Source of the DNA: Undaria pinnatifida
Taxonomy: Eukaryota > Sar > Phaeophyceae > Laminariales > Alariaceae
NCBI GenBank assembly: GCA_012845835.1
Contig: JABAKD010000002.1
Coordinates: 9,834,120 to 9,898,119, forward strand
Direction of reading: 5' to 3'
DNA: 64,000 nt
Shown: piece after piece, positions 20,951 through 31,164 of the stretch
How positions within the stretch are numbered: the first letter of the stretch is position 1
Layout: each line of letters begins with the position of its first letter
Made by a program: the position numbers and the translations under genes
Notes under the pieces: generated by a model
What the model was told of the DNA's origin: nothing
What the model saw: the letters and a program-made list of their open reading frames with translations, nothing else
Database searches by the model: none

Positions 20951-23261
20951 AAGTCGGGGCGGGACAATTGTCGCCACCACCGCCGTCGTGGGTGTGCCCG
21001 TCACCACCCCCCCTTCGCTGTTTCCCACCGTCAAGGGAGCCACCCCCCCGGCCTTCAGATTCACAGTCCTGGACATCACACATCCCCCCGCACCTGGTGC
21101 CCCCAGCGCTTGAAGACTCTTCCTTGTCCGGGACACTAGTTCAGCTGCCAATTCCAAGAGCACCATCAGTGTCACCGCCACCACCCCCGTTACTGCCACC
21201 ACCAAAAGCCCCACCGCTCACCCTGGCGCTCTTGAAGTGGCGACTGCAGCTGTTCTTCTCCCTCCTCAGTCCAAACCCAAGCTCCAATACCAGGCTCAAC
21301 TCCACCCCCACCCCCACTCCAACCATCACCCCCACGCCCAGTTCCACCTCCACCATCACCTTCACCCTACCCCCAACCCCCTTCGCGTTTACCCACCGTC
21401 AAGGGAGCCGTCCCCGCTGCGGCCATCACCCCGCGTCCTGGTCATCGCACATATCTCCGTACCGGTGCCCCCAGCACTGGATGCGCTTCGTCTCCCGTGT
21501 CCGGGGTACTGGCTCCGCTGCCACGTTCATCAGCACCATGGGCAATACCATTGCCCCCTTCTACACCACTGCCACCAACACCAGCACCACCTCTCACCCT
21601 GGCGCCCTACCATTAAACCCTCCGTCCTAGTCATCGCACATCTCTCCGTACCCGGTGCCCCCAGCACTGGATGCGCTTCGTCTTCGGTGGGTACTTGATC
21701 CGCTGCTACTTTCATCAGCAACACGGGCAACATCATTGCCGCCATCTTCTCCAACAATGCCACCACCACCAGCGCCATCTTTCACCCTGGCGCGCTACCA
21801 TCAAACCCTCCGTCCTGGTCATCGCACATCTCTCCGTACCCGGTGCCCCCAGCACTGGATGCGCTTCATCTTCGGCGTCCGGGTTACTGGCTCCGCGGCC
21901 ACTCTCATCAGCACCATCGGCAACACCATTGCCATCCTCTCCACCAATGCCACCAGTGGCGGCTGTACCTATTCCCCTCCTCAGGCTCAAACATACCCCC
22001 ACGCCAACCATCACCGCCACCCTCAGCCCCACCTCCATCCCTGCCCCCACTCCCATCTCCACCCTCGCCCCCGCCCCCAGCAGTAACCCCTGCTACCCCC
22101 CGTCGCGGTTGCTTACCCGTGGTCGAGGGTGCCGACCCCGCTGCCGCTGCCACCATCCTGACCGTCGAACCCACCGGCCTGGCCGTCGCTCGTCCCGATG
22201 CCTCCAGCACTGGAAGCGCCTTCCGCGTCCGGGGTACTGGCTCTACTTCCACTTCCACCAGCACCGCCGTTAGCACCAGAACCAGAACCGCTACCGCCAT
22301 CGCCAGAGGCTCCACCGCTAACCTTGGCGCGCTTGAAAGTCCTGTCGTTCTCGTCGTCCCCAGTCCAACCCCCAACCCCATAACCAGCACCATACTCCTC
22401 CCCAGTCCAAACCCAAGCTCCAATACCAGGCTCAACCCCACCGTCACCCCCACTCCAACCATCACCCCCACGCCTAGCTCCGCCTCCACCATCACCTTCA
22501 CCCTACCCCCACCTTCCTTCGCGTTTATCTATCGTCAAGGGAGCCGTCCCCGCTGCGGCCATCACCCCGACCATCAGACCGTCCTGGTCATCGCACATAT
22601 CTCCATACCGTTGCCCCCAGCACTGAATACGCTTCGTCTCCCGTGTCCGGGGTACTGGATCCGCTGCCACGTTCATCAGCACCATGGGCAATACCATTGC
22701 CCCCTTCTACACCAATGCCACCAACACCAACGCCACCTCTCACCCTGGCAACTACCATCAGACCCACCGTCCTGATCATCGCACATCTCTCCGTACCCGG
22801 TGCCCCCAGTACTGGATGCGCTTCGTCTTGGGCGGGTACTTGATCCGCTGCTACTTTCATCAGCAACACGGGCAACATCATTGCCGCCATCTTCTCCAAC
22901 AATGCCACCACCACCAGCGCCATCTTTCACCCTGGCGCGCTACAATCAAACCCTCCGTCCTGATCATCGCACATCTCTCCGTACCCGGTGCCCCCAGCAC
23001 TGGATGCGCTTCATCCTCGGCGTCCGGGGTACTGGCTCCGCGGCCACTCTCATCAGCACCATCGGCAACACCATTGCCATCCTCTCCACCAATGTCACCA
23101 GTGGCGGCTGTACCTATTCCCCTCCTCAGGCTCAAACCTACCCCCACGCCAACCATCATCGCCACCCTCAGCCCCACCTCCATCCCCGCCCCCACTCCCA
23201 TCTCCACCCTCGCCCCCGCCCCCAGCAGTAACCCCTGCTACCCCCCGTCGCGGTTGCTTAC
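20950..23261 (-). CDS. 3' exons/introns of a Gly/Asp/Ser-rich modular protein, tandemly duplicated
   Basis: Minus-strand sequence made of nine ~60-codon modules. The consensus is GG-GIGGEDGNGVADGADES, then GSSTPD, a short variable piece, and ASSAGGTGYGEMCDDQDGG. Module landmarks fall at about 21098, 21460, 21650, 21841, 22196, 22613, 22799, 22987 and 23341. In several modules an indel after the STPD segment shifts the frame relative to the GYGEMCDDQDGG part, so not all can be translated in one frame. Either small introns lie between or the copies are decaying. A splice donor (CGG before GTAAGC) at 22116/22117 exactly repeats the one at 23261/23262. Plus-strand Pro/Thr/His-rich frames here are shadows. 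Exact exon borders cannot be given. Confidence 0.45.
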
Positions 23262-23530
23262 CCGTGGTCGAGGGTGCCGACCCCGCTGCCGCTGCCACCA
23301 TCCTGACCGTCGGACCCACCGGCCTGGCCGTCGCTCGTCCCGATGCCCCCAGCACTGGAAACGCCTTCCTTGTCCGGGGTACTGGCTCCACTACCACCAG
23401 CACCGCCGTTAGCACCAGAACCAGAACCGCTACCGCCATCGCCAGAGGCTCCACCGCTAACCTTGGCGCGCTTGAAAGTCCTGTCGTTCTCGTCGTCCCC
23501 AGTCCAACCCCCAACCCCATAACCAGTACC
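21260..23530. repeat. ~1.15-kb direct tandem duplication inside the modular gene
   Basis: Two adjacent units, ~21260-22400 and ~22400-23530. Corresponding landmarks are displaced by 1153, 1149, 1146 and 1145 bp (21460/22613, 21650/22799, 21841/22987, 22196/23341). Both units carry the AGTCCAAACCCAAGCTCCAA or AGTCCAACCCCCAACCCCAT junction words and the same splice donor. Identity is high, so duplication is fairly recent; each unit already contains four ~190-bp sub-repeats. Confidence 0.8.
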
Positions 23531-24006
23531 ATACCCACAGTCAGAGCCACCCCCGAGCCAAGCTGTAGACCAACCCCTGAAGTCGGCCTCGGCCTCAAAA
23601 ACAGCCGACGACGAATCGATGCTACTTCCATCAGCAGCAAGAGCGGCAACCGCAGGCGCGTCGACGGCGTCGCCACCCGTATGATCCACAACATCGTTTT
23701 CCAACCGCAGCCGTTTTTTTCCCTTGGCGACAGCCCCGCCATCGGCACTGCCACTGCTGCCGCCGCCGCCGCCGCCCGCGACACCGCTTGGCCCTCCCAT
23801 GTCCTCGGGGGGCATCTGGCTGGTAGAGCCTTGTGGGCTTGCTGGTGCTGCTGGTGCTGCTGGTGCTGCTGGTGCTGCAGCCGCCGCCACCTCCCTCGCA
23901 ACTCCCGGCCCCACGTCGCGGTTCCAGTCAGCGCTGGCAATTATGTCAAAGTCTCTAAAGGCCTCGGACGCGTCTATGCTGAAGGTATAATCTCCGAGAA
24001 GAGGAC
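23262..24006 (-). CDS. Large exon of the same modular protein, putative nuclear protein
   Basis: The acceptor GTGCCCAG ends at 24007 and the donor GTAAGC begins at 23261. The exon reads PLLGDYTFSIDASEAFRDF, DIIASADWNRDVGPG, then (A)n-PAAPAAPAAPASPQGS, a GGGGGGSSGS linker, KGKKRLRLENDVVDHTGG, and the Gly/Ser/Asp modules ending GGSGSGVGTLDHG. KGKKRLRL and TFKRAK look like nuclear-localisation signals. The frame is open upstream to 24265, but the acceptor and the change in composition favour a start of the exon at 24006, with one base carried. No known domain recognised. A transcription- or chromatin-associated role is only a guess from composition. Confidence 0.55.
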
Positions 24007-25054
24007 CTGGGCACGTTCGGGTGAGTGGTGAATCAGTGGGTTTATTATGATGTGTATTATTAGGATTGTTGTCGTTGTTGTTGTTGTACAGCTCCTCGAC
24101 AAACCCTAAAATTGAAAATGAGGACGCCCTAGGATTTTTGATGTGTCCATGACAGTCGTGTTCAATACCTGGTATCCGACGAAGCCTCCTATCGGGCATC
24201 GTGTTGTCGAATTGCTTTCCACGAAAACGTGCGATCACATTCCTATTATTGTCAACTTTCCACAATAATGTGCAATCGCAGCTGGCGTAGTTGTTATGGT
24301 TTCATAGAAACATGCCGTCGCAGCTGACGTACTCGAAACAATTTGTTTTAAAAAGGCAACCGAGTGGTTCAGCAGAATACTGTAGCACAGGCTGATTCAC
24401 GCTAAACGTCCCATTTTTTTTCCACGGCGGAAGTTCACACTTTCTACGTTAGATGGACGCTTGATTTTTTTTCACACGTGTGCTGTGAACCCTTTCTTTG
24501 CCCAATCGCTACCTGGGGACTTTTTTTTTATCCTGACAGATAGTTGGTAACTTGGATTTGTTTGGATGGTTGGGCCTCCTTAGCCGCCATTTTTCCGGCG
24601 GAAAAGCAGGAAGAAACACCCCGTTAGGTATCACTTTCGCCGTGTCTCATAGAGCACGTGTGTGTGCCCAATTTTTAAGGTCCGTCTCGAAAACACAGCG
24701 TGGACGCTTGGAGTTTTAGTTCAGAAAAACGGCGTAATCTTGTGCACTGTATCGCAATTACTTACTTCCAGAACATGATCGATATTTTTGCCTGCCATAA
24801 TATGTCTTACCTGCGAAAGCATCGATCCTATTCCGTCAACTCTTCCAAAATTTGCGCGGAACATTTTCGAGGCATTTTCCAGGAATTTTCCAGGCGTTTT
24901 CGAGGAATGGAATCATCCCACGGTAGGGGGGGGGCAGAAGATTCTGAGAATTTTCTTAGCTCCTAACATGATGAATGATGTCACCCGAAACATGACTTCG
25001 AAGGCGTTATTTGGCCCGACCAATATATATATTATAAAAATTAAATATACACTC

Positions 25055-25274
25055 CAGCTGTGAGATCGAAGATTTTGTCGAAACTCATCTTTGCAAAGCT
25101 ATCTGTGATACTCCGATCGCGCGTATTAGGGGTTGTGTGTCCTCATTAAGGATAGAGGTCGGCGACTCCCCTTGCAACTACAGTGTAGCTATCAGGGTCA
25201 ACAGGGTGATGTTAGTCAGTCTGTTCGCGGAAACTATAAAACCCGTTTCTGAGGGGAACAAAATCTGACAGCTG
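25055..25274. mobile_element. MITE family C, copy 2 (reverse orientation)
   Basis: Begins CAGCTGTGAGATCGAAG and ends ATCTGACAGCTG. It matches 3255-3491 in reverse complement through the GGTCGGCGACTCCCC core. It lies within the larger D element, so it inserted later than, or was carried by, that element. Confidence 0.75.
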
Positions 25275-25305
25275 TAAAAGGAAATGCATCCGTTTGTTAT
25301 CAAGT

Positions 25306-25455
25306 GAATCCTGTAAGTCGAATAACCGGTGAGGGGAGGGCGGAGTTTTTAAGAACCTGGGGGCAAAAAGGGAGGCGGCGGGGGGGGGAGGGGGGGGGGG
25401 GGGTCGAATCCTGTAAGTCCAATAACCGGTGAGGGGAGGGCGGAGTTTTTATATA
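25306..25455. repeat. Direct duplication around long G tracts
   Basis: GAATCCTGTAAGTC followed by AATAACCGGTGAGGGGAGG occurs at 25306 and 25408, each followed by GCGGAGTTTTT. Between them is a tract almost all G (25374-25402). It is a likely site of assembly or replication error. Confidence 0.7.
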
Positions 25456-26103
25456 TTTTTTTTCATTCGCTACGGGGTAGGGGTATGTAGTCTAAGAAAA
25501 TAAAAACTCTCGTTGAATTTATCAAGCTAACCGATACCAGGTAGTTATTTTAGTTCTACGATGGTTGAAGAGCTCAACCAGTCAGAAACGTTCGGCCCAA
25601 AACGTTCGGCCAACCCCTATGCCGCGGGGTGTGGTGACTCGATGCCTTAGAGGGTCTGGAAGGGGTCTGGTCAGAAAAAAGAAAAACAAAGCAGCAGTTT
25701 CGTAGTGGTTCCTTCCTGTAGAAACGCCTGAATATTACCGTTGGAATTGTATGAGCGGGCAATTCACCTTGCTTCGTGTGCAATGTGTATCTCTGTTTTA
25801 TCGTAGTTTCGTGACCACAGCAGCAGCAGAGCTCGTCTCTCTCTCTCCAGGAGGCATTGGCACGGGCACCGCTTGTGCTGAATGGAAATGGGTGGAAATA
25901 TCAGCTTAACGTGCAGAACGCACACGCACACACTGACCTTAGCGGCCGGGACACAGATTCACCGCTAGCGCCAACCCTTAGTCCAAAACAAAAACAACTG
26001 TGGTTATGTACGTCACCCTCTTCCGTCGTGTGATTCGGTGTGACGCCAAAGAGGAGTAGCTATTGCAAGCGGCATCATTCGTTGGGGAGAAAAAATGTGG
26101 TGT

Positions 26104-26205
26104 TTAGCTTGAACCAGCCTGCATGACAGCCCACATGTCATGGTCTTCGTGTTTAGCTTGAACCAGCCTGCATGGCATCCCACATGCCATGGTCTTCGTT
26201 GTTGT
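26104..26205. repeat. 51-bp tandem duplication of the family D right end
   Basis: GTTTAGCTTGAACCAGCCTG, then CATG, occurs at 26102 and 26153, each followed by CCCACATG-CATGGTCTTCG. The terminal inverted repeat of copy 2 is thus present twice. Confidence 0.7.
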
Positions 26206-26289
26206 TATTTCCTTTTTTTTCGGTTTCGCGGGAGTTTTCGACTGCGCAGGATTTTCCCGTGTTGGAGCGCTTTTGGCGCCTTAGGATTA

Positions 26290-26835
26290 GGTTTGGAATT
26301 ATCGGCACTATTAATAGCAATGGCACTATTCAACCCGCACTATGGAGGGAAGTATCACTACTCATCCGACACTATTAGAGGGCAGTAGCACTATTCAGTC
26401 GGCACTATAAAGAGCAGTTGCACTATTCCACCGGCACTATAAAGAGCATTTGCACTATTCCACCGGCACTATAAAGAGCAATGGCACTATTCAATCGACA
26501 CTATAGAGAGCAATGACGCAATTTACCGGCATTTTAAAGGCCAGTTGCACTATTCGACCGACCTTATAAAGAGAAATGGAACTATTCAATCGGCACTACA
26601 ACGAGCAATGGAACTATTCAACCGGCACTATAAAGAGCAGTTGCACTATTCCACCGGTACTATGAAGAGCAATGACAGTATTCAACCGGCGTTATAAAGA
26701 GCAGTTGCAGTACTCAACCGGCACTACAGAGAGCAATGGCGCTATTCCACCGGCAATATAAAGAACAGTTGCACTACTTCACCGGCACTATCTAGGAAAG
26801 TTGCACTATTCAACCGGCACTATAGAGAGTAGCTA
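26290..26835. repeat. 32-bp satellite, about 16 copies
   Basis: Unit close to CCGGCACTATAAAGAGCAG, then TTGCACTATTCAA. CCGGCACTAT is also the subterminal word of MITE family I, so the array probably arose by amplification of a MITE end. Variants CATTTG, AATGGC and AATGAC alternate in the middle of the unit. Confidence 0.85.
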
Positions 26836-26847
26836 ATGGCGACCCAC

Positions 26848-27032
26848 CGGTCATCGCCCACGGTCTGCGTTCTTCGTCTTCTTTCTCCGCCTTTTCTTGT
26901 TCCTTCGGCTCGGCGGGCGGCGCTTTCGAGTCCGAAGAAGTTTTCTTCTTTGGCGCCTTCTTTTTCGCCTTGGGCTTAGGCTTCGCCTTCGCCTTCGGCT
27001 TGGGCTTGGCTTGCGACGGCGGTGGAGGCATC
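26848..27032 (-). CDS. Lys/Pro/Glu-rich exon
   Basis: After the acceptor TTGTTGTCAG the minus strand reads MPPPPSQAKPKPKAKAKP, KAKKKAPKKKTSSDSKAPP, then KEQEKAEKEDEERRPW. This is a typical disordered Lys-rich tail or linker. An alternative frame is equally open and reads as an Arg/Ser-rich tract, so the phase decides the product. The downstream end runs into the 32-bp satellite (a possible donor is GGTGGGTC near 26844). It could belong to the same gene as 27138-27389. Confidence 0.4.
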
Positions 27033-27137
27033 GTCTCTGACAACAATGGCGACAGAAGGGGTCACAGCAGGTCAAGTACACCTCGAGTGACCGCACGAGC
27101 AAAAGACAGGCTCCGGTTCTGATGTTTCAACACGAAC

Positions 27138-27389
27138 TCACACCATCCGAAACAACAACGGCCACAGCAGCAATGCCGTGCCGGCGCGGCGTTTATCCCA
27201 AAGTAACAACGTCTTTTCGTAAATATATCTGTACATCACCTTTGGTTTTTTAGGCATCGCGGTATTCTGCAGGTCCGCTAAGTCCGGTCGCTCTGCCAAA
27301 TATGTTAGGCCATCATCAATCGGATCCACGAAAATCAGAACGTGGTTCGCCGGGACACAGCTGTTTTCGGCAAATGGTTTATATTGACA
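27138..27389 (-). CDS. Exon of an unknown protein
   Basis: After ATATACTCGTAG the minus strand reads CQYKPFAENSCVPANHVLIF, VDPIDDGLTYLAERPDLADL, then QNTAMPKKPK. A donor AAAG before GTGATG lies at 27239/27240; if unused, the frame continues VMYRYIYEKTLLLWDKRR to a stop at 27138. Composition is that of a globular protein. No family recognised. The 150-bp version (27240-27389) is phase 0 at both ends. Confidence 0.45.
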   Translation of the reverse strand, partial: CQYKPFAENSCVPANHVLIFVDPIDDGLTYLAERPDLADLQNTAMPKKPKVMYRYIYEKTLLLWDKRRAGTALLLWPLLFRMV

Positions 27390-28135
27390 CTACGAGTATA
27401 TGTTACCAGGCAAATACTCTTAGGTACCGGGTAGTAAGTAAGAAGGTAAATCGGTACAAGTATGGTCTACGGGTTGACATCGATAGATATTGCTCTATTT
27501 ATTTAACAGCTGGAAAATGCCGACATATATCAGCGAAACGAAGGGATGGAAGCCATCAATATAATCGTCAGAAGCGTAAGGCGGGAGGAGTGGAGGAGAG
27601 GGGGGGCGGGGCGAGGAGGGGGGGGGGGGAGGCTACGGTTATTCTAAACAAAAGCCTGATTTGTCGGCGAGAGCCCTGTCAAGCAATGGCTACAGTGACA
27701 AAAACACAAAAAAAAACATAAATTAGGTGGGATTACATAAACGGCATGACATGAAAGACAATCCACAATTTCAAGAATTCCAATGACGGAAACTCTAGAG
27801 TAAATCGTGGCTAAATCGAGGGTGCAAAAAAAAAAGCAAACTATCGACGCTGCAGTTTTCCGTTTAGGCCGAGACAGGGGTGGGGGTATACTAAAATCGA
27901 GTACAAAGAAACGAAAAGGCGGCGAAATACGAACAGAAACATTTATGATATAAACATGCGGGACGACTAGAACACGCGGCACGAACATGATACGTACGAA
28001 CATGTGAAAGGATAACCGTGTCCATAACGGCACGTAGTACGTCCAGGGAACGCTGCAGGAGGCGTTACGGTAGCCCGGACTCTCGGCCAGTACAACAGCC
28101 CGTACAGCCGTAGGGTACATCTTCCCGTCGTAGCT
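27390..28135. other. Probable 3'-UTR/intergenic sequence with an A/G-rich tract
   Basis: A purine tract (27578-27633) would be a polypyrimidine tract on the minus strand. The minus-strand open frame 27644-28120 is Phe/Cys/Ser-rich and not convincing. It follows the stop of the 28.1-28.5 kb exons, so it fits a 3' UTR. Confidence 0.3.
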
Positions 28136-28136
28136 T

Positions 28137-28509
28137 GGGCATGGTCACGACATTATCAGGAGACGGTCAGCCCTACCTCCCATCCCTCCCTTGCTTCCAT
28201 CTGCAATGGAGGGACACACTCTTCAACATGTTATTTCTTGTTTTTCTGAGAGCTGAAGCTTGCAACCGGACTTACCTGACAGCAGTCCAAGCGCGTACCC
28301 TTCGGCTATGGTATGTACTAATCTTGGTTGGCCATATCGCAGTAGCCAACGCATGGCCCCGTTTTCTAGTGTACTCCTGACTAACTTGAAAACCTCGGGG
28401 TCTTCATCGAATTCTCACCGCGCGGCTTAAACCTTGTTAACCGGACACCGAGTTTCTTCCCCATCTTAGAAACTGTCTTCTGGTAGTGGCTCCTACGAGC
28501 TTCCAGGTT
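28137..28509 (-). CDS. 3' end of a multi-exon gene (three exons)
   Basis: Exon 1 begins after a long pyrimidine tract and CCTCGACAG (28510) and reads NLEARRSHYQKTVSKMGKK, LGVRLTRF. After a tiny candidate intron (38 nt ending AAGTTAG, or 56 nt ending GTCAG) exon 2 reads RSTLENGAMRWLLRYGQ, PRLVHTIAEGYALGLLS to the donor GTAAGTC near 28274. After CCATTGCAG (near 28207) exon 3 reads DGSKGGMGGRADRLLIMS and stops near 28138. Phases agree across both introns. No family recognised. Confidence 0.45.
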
Positions 28510-28684
28510 CTGTCGAGGGAGGGGGCGGGGGCGGAGGGAGGGAGGGCGAAGGGGGCTTAGGTTTTGCTTGCCTTAGCCATTTGACCATTGACCAAGCATG
28601 CCTTTCGAGACGGAGCACCGTTCATAATCTGAATAGAGACTCATCGAACGCTTGGGCGCTCATTACGCTTATATATTACGTGAA

Positions 28685-28729
28685 ACGTAAGCGTTTATTT
28701 TCGTCCCCTTCCTGTTTCACCGGTTCTGT
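28685..28729 (-). CDS. Possible small upstream exon
   Basis: After a triplicated CTCGACAG acceptor motif (28730-28755) the minus strand reads EPVKQEGDENKRLRF and then meets GTAATAT, a possible donor. The acceptor region and first bases (ACAGAACC) resemble those of the exon at 28509, which suggests local duplication of an intron/exon boundary. Confidence 0.25.
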
Positions 28730-28982
28730 CGAGCTGTCGAGCTGTCGAGGGGCAGGGGCGGTATGATACCGGTATCAGCCAATACAAAAACGACTACATT
28801 TATTGGGCGTGAGGATTCAGGCGAGAGATAAACATCGTCATGAAGTTGTTGTTGTATTTGGCGTTCTTCACGCTGAATGGTGGGAAGCCTCAAAGTTGGG
28901 GAACTAGCGTACAGGTTTCGTTTTCGCTGTCGGCTGTGCAGTATTGCGCTGGAAAATTACCGTCCGCGGGAGTGTGAGGATG

Positions 28983-29990
28983 GCCCAAAAAAACGCGAAA
29001 AACGACAGGACAACCTGCCGCCAGAACGCCAAGACAACACAATGACAAAATGAAAAAGCGACGAAAATGATGGACCGGCAAAAAAGTCAAAACGACCAAA
29101 CGCCCGAAACGACTGAATGTCCAAACGACTAAAGGACTAAACGACCAAACCAATAACAAGAAAACTAGGAAAAAAAAAAGCAAAACAGCAAAACACCAAA
29201 CCGACGACAAAACGAAAAAAACGACAAAACGACAAAACGACAAAACGGCAAAATGACCAAACACGATTACACGGCTAAACGACAAAATGACGCAACGACG
29301 AAACGACAAAACGACAAAATGACCAAACACGATTACACGGCTAAACGACACAACGACTCAACGACTAACACGATTAAACGACTAAACGACTAAACGACCA
29401 AACGACTGACGAAAAACTGTAAAACAGCAAATCGATGACTGAACGACTAAACGACTAAACTGCAAAACGGGAAAATAGCCGAACGAAAAAATGACGGCCA
29501 CAAAACGACAAAACGAAAATCTTGACAAAACGGCAGATTTACTAAATTACAAAACGACTAAACGAAAAACACACAAAACGATGAACAACGATAGGATGGC
29601 AAACCGGCGAAACGAGCAAAATTATGAAAAATAATTAAACGACCGAAGTACAAAACGAGAACACGAGACGCGACCGAACGAGAAACGACCTAACGTCAAT
29701 GCGACAACACCACCGAACGACAACACTACAACTCGACCAAATGACTAAACGACAGAAAAACTAAACAGCGAAACATGATACCACGACAAAACGACAAAAT
29801 CGACATTTCGAGTAAACAATAAAACGACAAAACAACGAAACAACAACATGGCATAACGACAAAACGCCTAATAAACGACTAAACGACCAAACCGACAGAG
29901 CGATAACAAAGACATTCAACTCCAAAACGACAAAATGACCACAACGACGAAACGAACAAGCGATAAACGATGAACGATGAACGACATCAG
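28983..29990. repeat. ~1-kb AAACGAC minisatellite
   Basis: Irregular 9-10-bp units such as AAACGACAAAACGACTAAACG throughout. ACGA or ACTA spaced every 9-10 bases gives strong helical phasing. No coding signal; it probably lies in an intron of the minus-strand gene. Confidence 0.85.
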
Positions 29991-30014
29991 CAGCAGCAGC
30001 AACAGCAAAAGACG

Positions 30015-30237
30015 CGCTAGCCAGAGTAGTGGTCCCTCTGTAGTGCCGATATACGCACTATAGAATGAAATATCGGCACTACGGCCGCTACCTTCGCTAC
30101 TCCGAACACTGCCACGACTGATTGTTGATTTTATAATACCTGCGCCAAACGGTTTCACAGGTACTATTGCAGACAACCGACACTACTCAGCTCACCCTAC
30201 TTAACCGCTGCTATGGAGAGACCACCACCGTGGCTAC
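30015..30237. mobile_element. MITE family I, copy 3
   Basis: Left GCCAGAGTAGTGGTCCCTC then TGTAGTGCCG; right CTATGGAGAGACCACCACCG then TGGC. Internal hairpin TAGTGCCGATA / TATCGGCACTA (30041-30080). It ends ~20 bp from the exon at 30257. Confidence 0.55.
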
Positions 30238-30256
30238 AGTCGAAGCAACACTGTAC

Positions 30257-30352
30257 CTTAATCTTAGCGTCGAATGTTGCCTTCCGTAGGTCCTTCTTTT
30301 TCTTATCCTCCTCCTGTTTGGAGAGGTCAGCCAATGCTTCAAGTTGGTGGTC
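30257..30352 (-). CDS. 96-bp exon, charged
   Basis: The acceptor CCGATTCCAAACAG (ending 30353) follows a pyrimidine-rich tract; the donor is AAG before GTACAG. The exon reads DHQLEALADLSKQEEDKKKK, DLRKATFDAKIK with phase 0 at both ends. The Glu/Lys pattern suggests a helix or coiled coil. It is likely part of the same minus-strand gene as 31165-31268 (phase 0 at its donor). Confidence 0.5.
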
Positions 30353-30382
30353 CTGTTTGGAATCGGGAGCAAGAAAAGCCAG

Positions 30383-30607
30383 TCAAAAAGTGATCCCTGC
30401 GATGCTATAATTCCGAGACATTTCGATACAACCGATGGTTCCATTATTTGTGCCAATTATGAGCCCATCGATGGGATCGCCATTCCACTGAAGTAGGATC
30501 CCATCCCCCCTGCAAACATTATCTATCTGTAGCTCTTGCAGAACGAAAACACCAACGATCCGCGACAGCTTCCCCGAGAGATTTACAGTAGATCCCAAAG
30601 TTGGCAT
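30383..30607 (-). CDS. Small ORF or exon of unknown function
   Basis: An ATG (30605-30607) directly follows ATATCAG and the frame reads MPTLGSTVNLSGKLSRIVG, VFVLQELQIDNVCRGDG, ILLQWNGDPIDGLIIGT, then NNGTIGCIEMSRNYSIAG to TGA. The composition is beta-strand-like and convincing. It lies just upstream of the 96-bp exon but ends in a stop 30 bp before it, so it is either an alternative exon, an intronic gene relic or a small gene. Confidence 0.35.
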   Translation of the reverse strand: MPTLGSTVNLSGKLSRIVGVFVLQELQIDNVCRGDGILLQWNGDPIDGLIIGTNNGTIGCIEMSRNYSIAGITF

Positions 30608-31164
30608 CTGATATATCTGATCTGTCCGGAGTGCCAAGTGTTATCATAACTCCGTTCGCACTGCTTCCGACCATGGCCGTTTCTCCGCTTCAATCTGGAT
30701 GATCTATCATGCACGGCTCATGTCTTCCGGGTGGGATCTATACCGTACGGCTCTTGGACAATTCATTTCATAACAACAACTATTTTCGAGAGGGTTACGC
30801 TATTTTTTTCTACTATTATAATACTTTCTGGGAATGTTCACGAGTGATTGATGTTGAAGATCATGCTGCGCATTGATCGGATGACCTGTCACATCAACCG
30901 ATGATCTGTCAAACACAACAGTAAACATAGTAATAAAGGGTCTAGATGGTTTAGATCGGGGTCTGTCCGATGTGCGAAACAAATGTTCAGAGGTTACCCC
31001 GGCAAAAACGGCACCGACTGTTATCACCGCGTTCCACGACGCTGCGTAGCTCAACCCCTGATTTATATTATCTGCACAATCCAGATCATGCTTTCCGGGT
31101 GAGATTTGTACGATGCGGCTCTTGCACAAGATCTCATAATAAACGCTATCGACACTGTCCTCAC

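Larger units (their letters stand above)
24388..26121. mobile_element. DNA transposon family D, copy 2, with nested MITE C
   Basis: Left CAGGCTGATTCACGC, right inverse of CAGGCTGGTTCAAGC, flanked by CA on both sides (24386-24387, 26122-26123). Internal words CGTGGACGCTTGGAG and GCAAGCGGCATCATTCG match copy 3 and copy 1. It is longer than the other copies because it hosts MITE C (25055-25274) and a duplicated segment with long G runs (25306-25455). No intact transposase. Confidence 0.5.

Noticed and set aside
21237-23412. Long plus-strand Pro/Thr/His/Ser-rich open frames
   Set aside because: They are mirror images of the minus-strand Gly/Asp/Ser modules; the minus strand has the consistent splice donors and nuclear-type signals.
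28890-29351. Minus-strand Val/Phe/Ser-rich 153-codon frame
   Set aside because: Generated by the AAACGAC minisatellite.
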